The notes below the pieces were generated by a model. It saw only the letters and a list, made by a program, of their open reading frames with translations. It made no database searches and was not told the origin of the DNA. The position numbers and the translations under genes were made by a program. From Natronogracilivirga saccharolytica (GTDB lineage Bacteria > Bacteroidota > Rhodothermia > Balneolales > Natronogracilivirgulaceae): a DNA stretch of 64,000 bases. The stretch is taken from the NCBI RefSeq assembly GCF_017921895.1, contig NZ_JAFIDN010000001.1:310001-374000 (forward strand), given 5' to 3'. How positions within the stretch are numbered: position 1 is the first letter of the stretch; each line of letters starts with the position of its first letter. Shown here one piece after another: positions 44,593-54,132 of the stretch.

Positions 44593-45408
44593 TCAGAAAA
44601 AATAAAAAATGCCGACAATCCCGACGGTCCAGCAGTAGTAAGCAAAGTAATGAAACTTCTCTTTTTTAAGCAGTATAATGAGATATTTAAGAGCAAAATA
44701 TCCTGAAACAAAGGAAGTCAGGTATCCTGCAAACAGACTGATAACAGCAGTCATTTCAATTCCGGTTTCTGCAATTTCTATCATTTCGAGCAACATGGCA
44801 CCAGCGAGTACCGGAAGCACCATTAAAAATGAAAAATTGGCCGCCTTTTGCCTGCTCATTCCACTAAATAAACTCACTGATATGGTAGACCCTGAGCGGC
44901 TGATTCCAGGAAGAATGGCAAAAGCCTGAGCTACTCCGACCAGTATGCCTCGTTTTACATCCACATCTTTCTCAGGATTGCCCACAAACTTTGTTGAAAA
45001 CAAAAGCGTACCGGTTACCAGTAGCATGCAAGAAACAAAAAAGGGATTTAGAAAAATCGCCTCAATATTTTCTTTCATGGTAAAGCCAACAAGTCCGGCA
45101 GGTATCATACTCAACAGGATTATATAGCTCAGTTGTGTGTTGCCATCGCTTATAAATCGCTTGCTTCGTATCCCGGAGGGTGAAAAACTCTTGAAAATAT
45201 CAGTGAGTATTTCCCATATTTTTTTGCGGAAATAAACCACAATGCTGCAGAAGGATCCAAAATGCACGACAATTTCGAATGTAATGCCGGGCTCAAGATC
45301 CCTTCCAAGTAAAGCTCTGCCCAGAGCAAGATGACCGGAACTGCTGACCGGCAAAAATTCCGTAATACCTTGCAGTAGTCCAAGCAATATTGCCTGAATA
45401 ATATCCAT
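44593..45408 (-). CDS. uppP: undecaprenyl-diphosphate phosphatase
   Basis: 271 residues from the ATG at 45408, which starts MDIIQAILLGLLQGITEFLP; ten further residues to an upstream ATG have no similarity. The motif LLQGITEFLPVSSSGHLAL keeps the key glutamate (E17), Ser23 and His26, and AILPGISRSGSTISVSLFSG holds the conserved arginine. The product removes a phosphate from undecaprenyl diphosphate at the outer face of the membrane. It is followed by the altered paralogue. The sequence is AT-richer than the neighbours. Confidence 0.95.
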   Translation of the reverse strand: MDIIQAILLGLLQGITEFLPVSSSGHLALGRALLGRDLEPGITFEIVVHFGSFCSIVVYFRKKIWEILTDIFKSFSPSGIRSKRFISDGNTQLSYIILLSMIPAGLVGFTMKENIEAIFLNPFFVSCMLLVTGTLLFSTKFVGNPEKDVDVKRGILVGVAQAFAILPGISRSGSTISVSLFSGMSRQKAANFSFLMVLPVLAGAMLLEMIEIAETGIEMTAVISLFAGYLTSFVSGYFALKYLIILLKKEKFHYFAYYCWTVGIVGIFYFF

Positions 45409-45523
45409 ATCGACCGATTTTTTGCACCAATTTTCCACCTGATTTAGAAAGGAATCTTTCAGGCGCTGTCATCAACATCATCATGAAAACAAAGCATGCC
45501 AGAAACCATACCTTGAGAACCGT

Positions 45524-45531
45524 CAAATATA
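45524..45531 (-). promoter_or_regulatory. possible TAnnTTTG box upstream of uppP
   Basis: On the minus strand this reads TATATTTG, a match to the -7 element of Bacteroidota, about 115 bases before the uppP start. No clear -33 TTG was found at the usual distance, so the call is weak. Confidence 0.3.
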
Positions 45532-45576
45532 TCGATTTCAGTGGGTATAAAAAACTTTGGATCAACAGCTATACCA

Positions 45577-47154
45577 TTACTCCACTTTTTCGTACCGCAC
45601 TGTCCGCGTGTAATCCGAGGGGTAAGCACCTACCTGAATCATATTCGGTCGCAGATTGAATGTGACATCGATGCCTTCGACCACCGCACGCCGTCCGAGC
45701 ACAAACTCCACAAACTTCTCCCGCTGGGCGGGATTGTGCCAGTGAGCCCTGTACCGGTCACCCTCCCAGTGCTGAAGATCAGCCATGAGCTCCTCGTCAT
45801 CCCAAAATTTCAGCACAAGGTTATCCTCATCATCCATAAGCACCTCAAGTTCACCGTAGAGATTGTCGAAGTAGCTTCCGGTGAAACGGTCCGGTTCAAG
45901 TGACGGGGGAACATCCTGCTGCCTGAGCTGATGGATGGTGTCTCGTTCAGCCGCCTGCTCGCGGTATCTTTCTTCGTAACGCTCGAGGATGATGCTGTTC
46001 CAGTCGGTCTCTTCAAGACCCAGATAATGGTCCATGATCTTGTTGGTCACTACATCGCGAAAACCGGAAAAGGTATTGGTGACAACGATGATACCCAGAT
46101 CCCGCTCCGGCATCAGTACCAGCGAGGTGGTCATTCCATCGGTTCCGCCACCATGCCGGTCGATGCGCTTGCCTTCGTACGACTGAATAAACCAGCCAAG
46201 TCCGTAAGCACGCAGGTCACCGTACATTTCGTCAACCGGTATGATCGTTTGTGCGGAATGCATTTCTTTCATGATATCACGACTGATCAGCCTTTCTCCA
46301 TCGTAGATTCCGGGTTCCCCGAGATGCAGCCGGACCCACTGCGCCAGCTCTTTGACACTGGTGTTGATCGATGCGGCCGGACCCGCATTGTCGAAATTCC
46401 GCCGGGGTATGGGTACCACCTCTCCCCTGATTTCCTGATGGGGCCAGGCGGCATTGTCATCTTCATCGATTTGTGTGACGGAAGTGTTGCTTCGCTCCAT
46501 TCCGAGCGGACCGAAGAAGCGTTCGGCTACAAAATCATCCCAGGATTGTCCGGTAACGGCCGGAATAATCTCCCCGGCCACAAGATACATCATGTTGTTG
46601 TAAACATATCCTTCTCGGAACGGCTTCTCGGGTTCAAGATACCGCAGCCGGTATATCAGCTCGTCACGGTCTCTGTTTGTCATGAACTGCAGCCGGTTGC
46701 CGATCATGCGGCCGAGCCCGCTCCGGTGTGAAAGTGCGTCGCGGATGGTCAGCTCATCGGTGATGCGCGGATCATACAGCTCAAAGTCCGGCAGGTGTTC
46801 CGCTACGGGGTCATCCCAGCTGATCAGGCCTTCCTCGACCAGCAGTCCCAGTGCAGCCGCAGTAAAGGCCTTGCTGATGGATGCCACACCGAAAATTGTC
46901 TGTTCATCAACCGGTTCGGGATCATCAAGATGTGTTACACCGAAACCCCGGGCATATACCACCGAGTCTTCGTGTACGATGGCAACTGCCATGCCGGGAA
47001 TATCCCAGTCGGTTTTATGCTCCTCAATGAACGATGTCAGTCCGGATGGCGGCTCGCCGGGAAGGGGATCACGCTCCTCCCCGCAGGCTGCGAGCCATCC
47101 TGTTACTGAAATCACAAGTAAAAGAAACCACGGAGTAATCGGAAATTTATCCAT
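45577..47154 (-). CDS. beta-lactamase-family serine hydrolase, lipoprotein
   Basis: 525 residues. Leader with lipobox (GWLAAC, Cys24). The serine beta-lactamase/class C fold is clear: GVASISKAFTAAALG gives Ser92-x-x-Lys95, YVYNNMMYLVAGEI gives the Tyr-x-Asn motif, and DRHGGGTDGMTTSLVL gives the His-Gly-Gly third motif. The C-terminal ~130 residues form a second, lipocalin-like region (PDRFTGSYFDNLYGELEVLM) found in many esterase-like members. It is likely a peptidase or esterase of the envelope; resistance to beta-lactams is not implied. Its start overlaps the slipin stop by one base (TAATG). Confidence 0.92.
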   Translation of the reverse strand: MDKFPITPWFLLLVISVTGWLAACGEERDPLPGEPPSGLTSFIEEHKTDWDIPGMAVAIVHEDSVVYARGFGVTHLDDPEPVDEQTIFGVASISKAFTAAALGLLVEEGLISWDDPVAEHLPDFELYDPRITDELTIRDALSHRSGLGRMIGNRLQFMTNRDRDELIYRLRYLEPEKPFREGYVYNNMMYLVAGEIIPAVTGQSWDDFVAERFFGPLGMERSNTSVTQIDEDDNAAWPHQEIRGEVVPIPRRNFDNAGPAASINTSVKELAQWVRLHLGEPGIYDGERLISRDIMKEMHSAQTIIPVDEMYGDLRAYGLGWFIQSYEGKRIDRHGGGTDGMTTSLVLMPERDLGIIVVTNTFSGFRDVVTNKIMDHYLGLEETDWNSIILERYEERYREQAAERDTIHQLRQQDVPPSLEPDRFTGSYFDNLYGELEVLMDDEDNLVLKFWDDEELMADLQHWEGDRYRAHWHNPAQREKFVEFVLGRRAVVEGIDVTFNLRPNMIQVGAYPSDYTRTVRYEKVE

Positions 47155-48101
47155 TATTCTTCCTTGCTGCCGCCTCCCGATTTCTTTCTGCTTCCTCCGG
47201 ACTTTTTACCGCTCTGTCCGGATTCAGATCCGCCTGATTTCTTGCCGGAAGATTTCGTTTCTATACCGGGATCATCCATATCCATGTCTCCGGGATCCAC
47301 ATTCGCCGTAGCTTTTTTCCCGGATGCATCCTGGATGGTCGGCTTGAATGCTTCCAGGAAATTCATCGGTATTGGCAGGAAGGTGTGTGTGGAGCTTTCA
47401 TCACCGATTTCTGACATGGTCTGCAGGAATCGCAGCTGAAGAGCCACCGGGGTTTGTTCGATCATTTTACCTGCTTCCACAAGCTTGGCTGCGGCCTGGA
47501 ATTCACCTTGTGCGTTAATGACCTTGGCGCGTCGTTCACGCTCCATTTCGGCCTGCTGAGCCATCGCACGCTGCATGGATTCAGGAAGGACAACATCCCG
47601 GACTTCCACAGTGACCACTTTTATTCCCCAGGCGTCGGTATGCTGGTCAATGATCTCCTGAATTTGTCTGTTGATTTTGTCCCGCTCAGCGAGCAATTCA
47701 TCCAGCTCGGCCTGACCCAGAACGCTTCTGAGGGTTGTCTGAGCCAGCCATGTCGTTGCAGCGTGATACTGTTCAACGTTAATGATTGCTTTCTCGGCAT
47801 CCACGACCCGGAAAAAAGTGATGGCATCAACATGAACCGTGACATTGTCTTTAGTAATAATTTCCTGCTTATCCACATTTATGGTAAGAACACGGAGATC
47901 AACGCGCTCAATCTTATCAATAAAAGGGATCAAAATGATAAGTCCGGGTCCTTTGGTCATATAGAATTTTCCAAGACGAAAAACCACGGCCCGCTCATAT
48001 TCCCTCATGATTTTGAACATCTGAGGCAGGACAATTCCCAGGAAAATAACGATAACAACAACCCAGGTAATCAGGTCGGTTAGATTAAATAGTGTTTGCA
48101 T
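47154..48101 (-). CDS. slipin (stomatin/prohibitin family) with Lys/Gly/Ser tail
   Basis: 315 residues. One membrane hairpin at about 9-28, then an SPFH domain: REYERAVVFRLGKFYMTKGP, GLIILIPFIDKIERVDLRVL, and AEMERERRAKVINAQGEFQA with the coiled coil that follows. The end is a tail of repeated GKKSGG-type units. Slipins make ring assemblies in the inner membrane and are coupled to NfeD proteases; the gene sits 14 bases after nfeD in the same operon. In archaeal relatives the protease cuts the C-terminal part of the slipin, so the tail could be a target. Confidence 0.93.
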   Translation of the reverse strand: MQTLFNLTDLITWVVVIVIFLGIVLPQMFKIMREYERAVVFRLGKFYMTKGPGLIILIPFIDKIERVDLRVLTINVDKQEIITKDNVTVHVDAITFFRVVDAEKAIINVEQYHAATTWLAQTTLRSVLGQAELDELLAERDKINRQIQEIIDQHTDAWGIKVVTVEVRDVVLPESMQRAMAQQAEMERERRAKVINAQGEFQAAAKLVEAGKMIEQTPVALQLRFLQTMSEIGDESSTHTFLPIPMNFLEAFKPTIQDASGKKATANVDPGDMDMDDPGIETKSSGKKSGGSESGQSGKKSGGSRKKSGGGSKEE

Positions 48102-48115
48102 AGTGATCCTCTGTT

Positions 48116-49591
48116 CTATTTTTGTTTTATAGATTCGTTTAGGGGTTGGACCTGCAACATCAACCCCTGGACTTCCAATACTTCACACTGTTCACCCTTG
48201 CCGATGGGGGTGTCACTTCTTGCGTTCCATATTTCACCGGAAATAGAAACCCGTCCGCGTGATTGGTCGATTTTTTCAATTGCGGTTGCCTTCTGACCAA
48301 TCATGGTTTCCACGCCGGAACGCGTTTTCCCGAATTGGGCTCTCAGCCCGTAATAAACTACAAGTGCAAAAAACATAACGGTGACGATAGTTGCAGGAAT
48401 AAGCCAGGCAAGAGACAACCGCATGTCCTCAGGCAAATCCTGAAACAGCATTAACGCGCCCAGGAAAAACGCGACGGCACCGCTTCCCAGAAGAATGCCA
48501 TAGGTTGGTGTAAAAGCTTCCATCACAAATAGTATTAAGGCGAGGCCGATCAGCAGGAATCCGGCTACATTGATAGGCATGGCTGCCACACCAAAAAGCA
48601 ACAGGATTAAAGCGATGACACCGGCAACGCCGGGGATGATGGCACCGGGGTTGCTGATTTCACCCAGGATACCGTAAATAGAGACGAGTGTCAGGATCAG
48701 CAGGACTTCCGGTCTCATGATAAAACCGAAAAAGAGTTCGGCCAGATTCAGATCAATGCGGTTTACGTCAGCGTCACGTGTTTTGAGTTTGTGTCCGTTA
48801 ACTTCAAAATCGTGCATCTGATCGAGCAGATCATCGAGGTCCTGTGCAAGAAAATCCACGACATTGATTTCCACCGCTTCCGAGCTTGTAATTGATGCTC
48901 CGTCGCGAACAGCTGATTTCGCCCATTCGACATTGCGATCCCTTCGCTCGGCTACACTTTCAATGAAACTCTCGGTATAGCTGAAAATCTTTTTTTGCTG
49001 GACGGTATCCATCTCTCCGCCTCCCATCGTTACGGGGGATGCTGCTCCGATACTTGTTGCAGGAGCCATGGCAGCTACATGAGCTGCGAGTGTAATGAAC
49101 GTACCTGCACTTCCGGCATTGGCCCCTTCCGGTGAAACATATACGGCAACAGGAAGCTCCGATCCCAGAAGCATTCTGACGATATCCTGCGTCACATTGA
49201 GGAGACCTCCGGGAGTATCCAGTTCCATGATCAGCATCTGGTCTCCGCGCTCTCTGGCCGTTTCAAGTCCCCGGGACAGGTAGTTGCTTACTGTCGGGCC
49301 AATAGATCCCTGAACCGTGATGACACTTACAGTCGGACGCTTATCTTCATCCAGTTCATCCACAACAACGGGCGCGGGTTCATCGGGCAAATCTTCAAAT
49401 TCGTCCTCCACATCCTCAACCTGAAGCATTCCGGAAAGAAGCGTACTTCTGACAATATCAGGTGCAGAACCTTCTCTGGCATACTGAATTGACGACAAAC
49501 TCTGCCTGTCGGGAACAAAGTTATCTTCTGCCACCAGCAGCAGCGTACCGAAAACCAGCAACAGTGAGGCTATAACAATTCGCATGTTCAT
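48116..49591 (-). CDS. long-form NfeD membrane serine protease
   Basis: 491 residues. N-terminal leader, then a ClpP-class (S49-like) protease domain at ~88-270 with LIMELDTPGGLLNVTQDIVR, the serine in PEGANAGSAGTFITLAAHV (Ser161), and a lysine pair at 200-201, at a distance from the serine that fits the Ser/Lys dyad of the family. Four or five membrane helices follow at ~290-410, then an OB-fold NfeD domain at ~430-491 (GQKATAIEKIDQSRGRVSIS). With the slipin downstream it forms the usual pair that probably controls membrane-protein quality. Confidence 0.93.
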   Translation of the reverse strand: MNMRIVIASLLLVFGTLLLVAEDNFVPDRQSLSSIQYAREGSAPDIVRSTLLSGMLQVEDVEDEFEDLPDEPAPVVVDELDEDKRPTVSVITVQGSIGPTVSNYLSRGLETARERGDQMLIMELDTPGGLLNVTQDIVRMLLGSELPVAVYVSPEGANAGSAGTFITLAAHVAAMAPATSIGAASPVTMGGGEMDTVQQKKIFSYTESFIESVAERRDRNVEWAKSAVRDGASITSSEAVEINVVDFLAQDLDDLLDQMHDFEVNGHKLKTRDADVNRIDLNLAELFFGFIMRPEVLLILTLVSIYGILGEISNPGAIIPGVAGVIALILLLFGVAAMPINVAGFLLIGLALILFVMEAFTPTYGILLGSGAVAFFLGALMLFQDLPEDMRLSLAWLIPATIVTVMFFALVVYYGLRAQFGKTRSGVETMIGQKATAIEKIDQSRGRVSISGEIWNARSDTPIGKGEQCEVLEVQGLMLQVQPLNESIKQK

Positions 49592-49803
49592 ACACTTTAG
49601 TAACTGTATCAGAAAGATGTAAGGTTCCTTGACAAAATGAAAGTATTGTTTTTCTGCAAGACCGTTTTTTTAACATCTGTTTTCAAACAATCACCATTCC
49701 TTTATAAATATAACGACCGGCCCTGCATCAAATGCCAAAAAACTTGGTACAAATGTCGCCGGAATTTAAGTATTGCCATATTGCCGGTAATAATGCGCTT
49801 CCC

Positions 49804-50487
49804 TTATTCCATTTTTTTGTCATCAGCAGCAACACCCCTGGCCTGCCGCATCACATTGCCGGCCGTGACTCCGTACATCGGAGTGATCGGAATGCCGGCC
49901 CGCCGCAATGCCCTGGCTGTCCAGACATTGGATGTTTTGGGGACATAATACCTTCCGGTAGCCTTGAAAAATGCACTGTTGCTGTAGCGGCCGAAACTGT
50001 GATAAACCACTTCTCCGTCATCATCCCTCCGGAAACGGTCGATAATAAACTTTGAGATTTCATCCATGCCTTCTTCCGAGACATGAAGGGTGATAACCTC
50101 AGATCCGGAAAAGCTTTCCTCAACCGGAGCATCAATACCAACGACATGCAAAACACTCCGTGTCGGCCAGAGGGCTGCCCGAAGCAGAATGCCGAATGAC
50201 GCATCCGGATCAGGGTAATATTTATCATCCCCCCAGCCCACTTTAAAACGTTCCGCTTCCGGCATCCGGTCATGATCGGGAAACTCGTCACTCAGATACT
50301 CCGACTCGACCACAAGTCCGGCATGCCAGCCCACCTTGACAATGTATACAGGAATGGGCCGTTCATCAGGGTCTTCCGGATAGAGTTCACGCACCGGTCC
50401 CATGCAGGCGGACAAGACCAAAGCAACCGCCGGCATCAGCAAAAACAGAATTATTGATATTGAGCTTTTTTCTTCGATATGTGACAA
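49804..50487 (-). CDS. DUF2459-family lipoprotein
   Basis: 227 residues. The leader MSHIEEKSSISIILFLLMPA ends in a lipobox (VLSACMG). The mature domain has the DUF2459 marks PVYIVKVGWHAGLVVESEYL, the acidic GWGDDKYYPDPD and SVLHVVGIDAPVEESF. The family resembles a papain-like/peptidase fold, but the function is unknown. It is convergent to nothing nearby and divergent from the flavin-dependent gene. Confidence 0.85.
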   Translation of the reverse strand: MSHIEEKSSISIILFLLMPAVALVLSACMGPVRELYPEDPDERPIPVYIVKVGWHAGLVVESEYLSDEFPDHDRMPEAERFKVGWGDDKYYPDPDASFGILLRAALWPTRSVLHVVGIDAPVEESFSGSEVITLHVSEEGMDEISKFIIDRFRRDDDGEVVYHSFGRYSNSAFFKATGRYYVPKTSNVWTARALRRAGIPITPMYGVTAGNVMRQARGVAADDKKME

Positions 50488-50600
50488 TCTTCTCTATAGA
50501 GGATACCAACTAAATAAAATTGCATTTCCGGCACAAAAAAGTGACATTCCGTAATTGCGTTGTCATTCACTTAATATAAGAATGATTTGAGGTTTGCAAG

Positions 50601-50637
50601 TGTTTAAAGCTGCATATTTCGAAAAGTACTTTAAACA
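50601..50637. promoter_or_regulatory. 9-19-9 inverted repeat before a flavin-dependent oxidoreductase gene
   Basis: TGTTTAAAG at 50601-50609 and CTTTAAACA at 50629-50637 are perfect complements 19 bases apart, ending 11 bases before the start codon at 50649. It may be an operator or an mRNA hairpin that covers the start. Confidence 0.4.
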
Positions 50638-50648
50638 TTTTTTGACAC

Positions 50649-51695
50649 ATGGAACTTGGAATCTACTCTTTTGCCGAGAATACTCCGATTGCCGGAAGCA
50701 GCCAAACCAGAAGCCCCGGACAACGCATGCAGGACCTGCTTGAGGAGGTGGAACTGGCTGATCAGGCCGGGCTGGATGTTTTTGGCATTGGCGAACACCA
50801 TCGCTCAGAATATCTTGCATCCTCCCCTGCGGTCATTCTTTCTGCAGCCGCCGCCAAAACACGGAATATCCGTCTGACCAGTGCCGTAACCGTGCTGGGC
50901 TCTGAAGATCCGGTCCGGGTGTTTCAGCAATTTTCGACACTTGACCAGATTTCAGGCGGGCGGGCCGAAATCATGGCCGGACGCGGTTCGTTCATTGAGT
51001 CCTTTCCGCTGTTCGGTCAGGATCTTGAAAATTACGACGAGATTTTTTCCGAGAAGCTTCAGCTTTTGATGAAACTGCGTGAGTCGGAGCGCATCACCTG
51101 GTCGGGAAAACACCGCCCGGCTATCAATAACAGGGCGGTATATCCGCGATCGCAACAGGACCTGCTGCCTCTCTGGGTTGCAGTCGGCGGTTCGCCGCAG
51201 TCTGCCGTTCGTACCGGCAACCTCGGACTACCGATGGCTCTTGCGATTATCGGCGGACAGCCGGCCCAGTTTGCGCCTTTCGTACAACTGCATCAGCAGG
51301 CGGCAAAAGAAGCGGGGCATCCTGCACCACCTGTGAGCATCAACTCTCACGGTTTTATCTCCGAGGATTCCCGTCAGGCGAAGGATTATGCCTTTCCGGC
51401 ATTCAAGCTGACCATGGATCGGATCGGCCGGGAACGGGGCTGGCCGGCGATGACCCGTGAGCAGTTTGACGCATCATGCACCATATATGGCGCCAATATC
51501 GTCGGCAGTCCGTCAGAAGTCACAGACAAAATACTGCACCAGCATGAGTTGTTCGGTCATCACCGCTTTCTGATGCAATTGACGGTGGGCAGTCTCCCTC
51601 ACAAAAAGGTACTCCGTGCCATCGAACTTTTCGGCAGCGAAGTGGCGCCGGCTGTCAGAAAAGAGACTTCCGCCGCAGCCGGTTCCACCGCCTGA
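50649..51695 (+). CDS. LLM-class (luciferase-like) flavin-dependent oxidoreductase
   Basis: 348 residues, a TIM-barrel of the bacterial luciferase family. Marks: [34 protein letters not shown], the [20 protein letters not shown] segment, and [20 protein letters not shown]. The E-H-H loop binds the flavin or substrate. Substrate unknown; such enzymes oxidise small organic molecules with FMN or F420. The gene is single and ends before a terminator. Confidence 0.92.
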   Translation: MELGIYSFAENTPIAGSSQTRSPGQRMQDLLEEVELADQAGLDVFGIGEHHRSEYLASSPAVILSAAAAKTRNIRLTSAVTVLGSEDPVRVFQQFSTLDQISGGRAEIMAGRGSFIESFPLFGQDLENYDEIFSEKLQLLMKLRESERITWSGKHRPAINNRAVYPRSQQDLLPLWVAVGGSPQSAVRTGNLGLPMALAIIGGQPAQFAPFVQLHQQAAKEAGHPAPPVSINSHGFISEDSRQAKDYAFPAFKLTMDRIGRERGWPAMTREQFDASCTIYGANIVGSPSEVTDKILHQHELFGHHRFLMQLTVGSLPHKKVLRAIELFGSEVAPAVRKETSAAAGSTA

Positions 51696-51771
51696 GCTTA
51701 AGGACTTTCGAACCTGTTATGGTTAGACGGTTACAATCTGCCCAGAAGTGATACCGGGCAAGAGATACAGC

Positions 51772-51810
51772 AAAAAAAAAGAGCCCCGTCCGGAGGCTCT
51801 TTTTTTTTTG
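51772..51810. terminator. bidirectional terminator
   Basis: AGAGCC and GGCTCT pair around CCGTCCGGA, with nine A before and about ten T after, so it can end transcripts in both directions. It lies between the convergent stops at 51695 (+) and 51866 (-). Confidence 0.85.
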
Positions 51811-51865
51811 AAAATCATAAAACCATCCGGCAACAGCCGGATTTTCCTGTTTGCAGCTTAGGCCG

Positions 51866-52294
51866 CTATTTCACTTCGACTACTTCAATTTCGAAGGTAA
51901 GCTCCTGACCTGCAAGCGGATGATTTGCATCCAGCTTAACGGTATCATCTGTGACATTGGTAATCACTACAGGGATGGCACCGCCATCTTTCTGCTGAAT
52001 CTGCAGCTGCTGTCCAACCTCCGGATCAATATCATCCGGAATCTGATTGCGTTCCACATCGACAACCATATCATCCCGCTTCTCGCCATAGGCTTCTTCA
52101 GTGGGAATGCTTACGGTGGTGGTATCGCCGGGGTTCATACCGACAACAGCTTTCTCAAATCCGGGAATGAGTTTTCCTTCTCCAACTGTGAACTCAAGTG
52201 GTTCACGTTCTTTTGAAGAGTCAAAAACCGTTCCATCGGATACTTTTCCAGTGTAGTGTACTTTTACGGTGTCGCCTTCTTTAATTGTAGCCAA
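51866..52294 (-). CDS. FKBP-type peptidyl-prolyl isomerase, SlyD-like
   Basis: 142 residues. FKBP half: IKEGDTVKVHYTGKVSDGTV, FDSSKEREPLEFTVGEGKLI, PGFEKAVVGMNPGDTTTV, then a SlyD-type insert-in-flap domain (EEAYGEKRDDMVVDVERNQI) and the return strands to EIEVVEVK. It lacks the His-rich tail of E. coli SlyD. The start is TTG (52292-52294): no ATG or GTG lies in frame at the right place, and the encoded N-terminus fits the family exactly. A cytoplasmic folding helper. Confidence 0.94.
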   Translation of the reverse strand: MATIKEGDTVKVHYTGKVSDGTVFDSSKEREPLEFTVGEGKLIPGFEKAVVGMNPGDTTTVSIPTEEAYGEKRDDMVVDVERNQIPDDIDPEVGQQLQIQQKDGGAIPVVITNVTDDTVKLDANHPLAGQELTFEIEVVEVK

Positions 52295-52431
52295 AGTATT
52301 ATATGGTTTGATTCGTATTTATCGGTTACCACCTGTAACATAAAAATGCGGTGGATATTATTCACTTTTTTTGGACGGATCAACGAAAACGGGTTGATTC
52401 GCCCTTGATGCAGGGTGATTCCAAAGAGCGT

Positions 52432-53928
52432 TTACCCGGCTTCTGCTTCCACATCTGCCTCATCCGGTGTCCAGTTTTTCATGCGGCTCCGGATTACTTC
52501 ACCTGCTTTGTCGACCGGAATCCGCTCCTGCTTCATGGAGTCACGATCCCGGATTGTGACGGTCTGATCTTCAAGTCCGTCAAAATCAACGGTAATACAA
52601 AACGGTGTGCCGGCTTCATCCAGCCTGCGGTACCGCTTGCCGATTGATCCTTTTTCATCATACTGAACTTTGAAATCTTCCGAAAGTTCGCTCTGAATTT
52701 TTCGGGCAACCTCCTGAAGTTCCGGCTTTTTGATGAGCGGGAAAATGCCTGCAGTGACGGGTGCCAGCTTTGGATGCATCTTCAACACGGTACGGGTTTC
52801 GACGGTTCCTTCCTTGTCACCGGGCACCTCTTCCTCCCGATAGGCATCACAAAGCACCATAAGCAGGGTACGATCGAGTCCGACAGATGTCTCTACCACA
52901 TACGGGATGTATCTCTCCTGAGTACGGGGATCAAAGTATTCCATCTTTTTGCCCGAAAACTCCTGATGGGCACCCAGATCAAAGTCGGTCCGGTTGTGGA
53001 TACCTTCCACCTCCTGCCAGCCGATCGGAAATTCGTACTGCACATCAACCGCCTCCTTGGCGTAGTGCGCAAGTTTGTCTTCGGGATGATCGTGGAAGCG
53101 GAGTTTTGACGGTCTGATGCCGATGCTTTTGTGCCAGTCGAGCCGCTCTTTTTTCCAGCGCTCATACTCTTCGGAATCCGTTCCCGGCTTCACAAAGTAC
53201 TGCATTTCCATCTGCTCAAATTCGCGCATGCGGAAAACGAACTGCCGGGCAACCACTTCATTCCGGAAAGCCTTCCCGATTTGGGCGATGCCGAACGGCA
53301 CCTGCTGGCGTGTTGTATTAAGCGCATTGGTAAAATTGACAAATATCCCCTGAGCGGTTTCCGGCCGGATGTAGACTTCCGAATCCTCGCCGGCAGCAGT
53401 GGCTCCAAACTGCGTTTTGAACATAAGATTGAACTGCCGCACCTCGGTCCAGTCAAATGCACCGGAGTCGGGACCCTTGATCTCCTCCTGCATGACGATA
53501 TCATAGAGGTCCTCATTCAGCGACTTGCGGGTGCCTGAGGTATCCAGCAGTTCCTGAACCCTGGCTGCATGCTCGGCTTTTCCGTTCTGATGCAGCTTTT
53601 CGATGTGTTCTTCGATCAGAAGATCCGCGCGGTACCGCATCTTGGACTGCTTGTCATCAATCATCGGATCGCTGAAACTGTCGACATGTCCGCTGGCCTT
53701 CCATACGGTCGGATGCATCAAAATGGCGGCATCCAGACCGACGATATTCTCGTGCTTCTGGGTCATCGACGCCCACCAGGCCTGGTTCAGCTTGCGTTTC
53801 AGCTCTACCCCGAGCGGTCCGTAATCGTATACAGCACTGAGACCACCGTAAATTTCAGAGGACTGAAAAATAAATCCGCGTGCCTTGGAAAGGGAGACAA
53901 TCTTGTCGAGTCTGTTTTTTGAAGCCAT
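52432..53928 (-). CDS. glyQS: glycyl-tRNA synthetase, single-chain class II
   Basis: 498 residues, the dimeric form used by many Bacteroidota and by eukaryotes and archaea, unlike the alpha2beta2 enzyme of E. coli. Marks: KARGFIFQSSEIYGGLSAVY, DYGPLGVELKRKLNQAWW, RPETAQGIFVNFTNALNTTR, QIGKAFRNEVVARQFVFRMR (motif 2), and EFEQMEMQYFVKPG. An anticodon-binding domain lies at the end (TAGIFPLIKKPELQEVARK). It charges tRNA-Gly for protein synthesis. A pair of near-identical 16-base repeats lies about 200-240 bases upstream. Confidence 0.96.
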   Translation of the reverse strand: MASKNRLDKIVSLSKARGFIFQSSEIYGGLSAVYDYGPLGVELKRKLNQAWWASMTQKHENIVGLDAAILMHPTVWKASGHVDSFSDPMIDDKQSKMRYRADLLIEEHIEKLHQNGKAEHAARVQELLDTSGTRKSLNEDLYDIVMQEEIKGPDSGAFDWTEVRQFNLMFKTQFGATAAGEDSEVYIRPETAQGIFVNFTNALNTTRQQVPFGIAQIGKAFRNEVVARQFVFRMREFEQMEMQYFVKPGTDSEEYERWKKERLDWHKSIGIRPSKLRFHDHPEDKLAHYAKEAVDVQYEFPIGWQEVEGIHNRTDFDLGAHQEFSGKKMEYFDPRTQERYIPYVVETSVGLDRTLLMVLCDAYREEEVPGDKEGTVETRTVLKMHPKLAPVTAGIFPLIKKPELQEVARKIQSELSEDFKVQYDEKGSIGKRYRRLDEAGTPFCITVDFDGLEDQTVTIRDRDSMKQERIPVDKAGEVIRSRMKNWTPDEADVEAEAG

Positions 53929-54132
53929 AATGCGTTTCTGCGTTAAATCCGGTCGGAAATTATATAATGTATAAAAACTACCTGATGATGCAGCGCTGTG
54001 CCTTGCTCATCAGACAAGCCCGTAATATACCGCATTTTTTATGCCGATGAAATGCCCTGACCGGGCCGGCGATCGGATGTACAGACACATGATTAAAAAC
54101 GGGCATGACATTTCACTTCGTAATCTTCGGTT

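Noticed and set aside
45577-47154. A beta-lactam resistance gene
   Set aside because: The fold is shared by many esterases and peptidases; the second C-terminal region and operon context point away from resistance.
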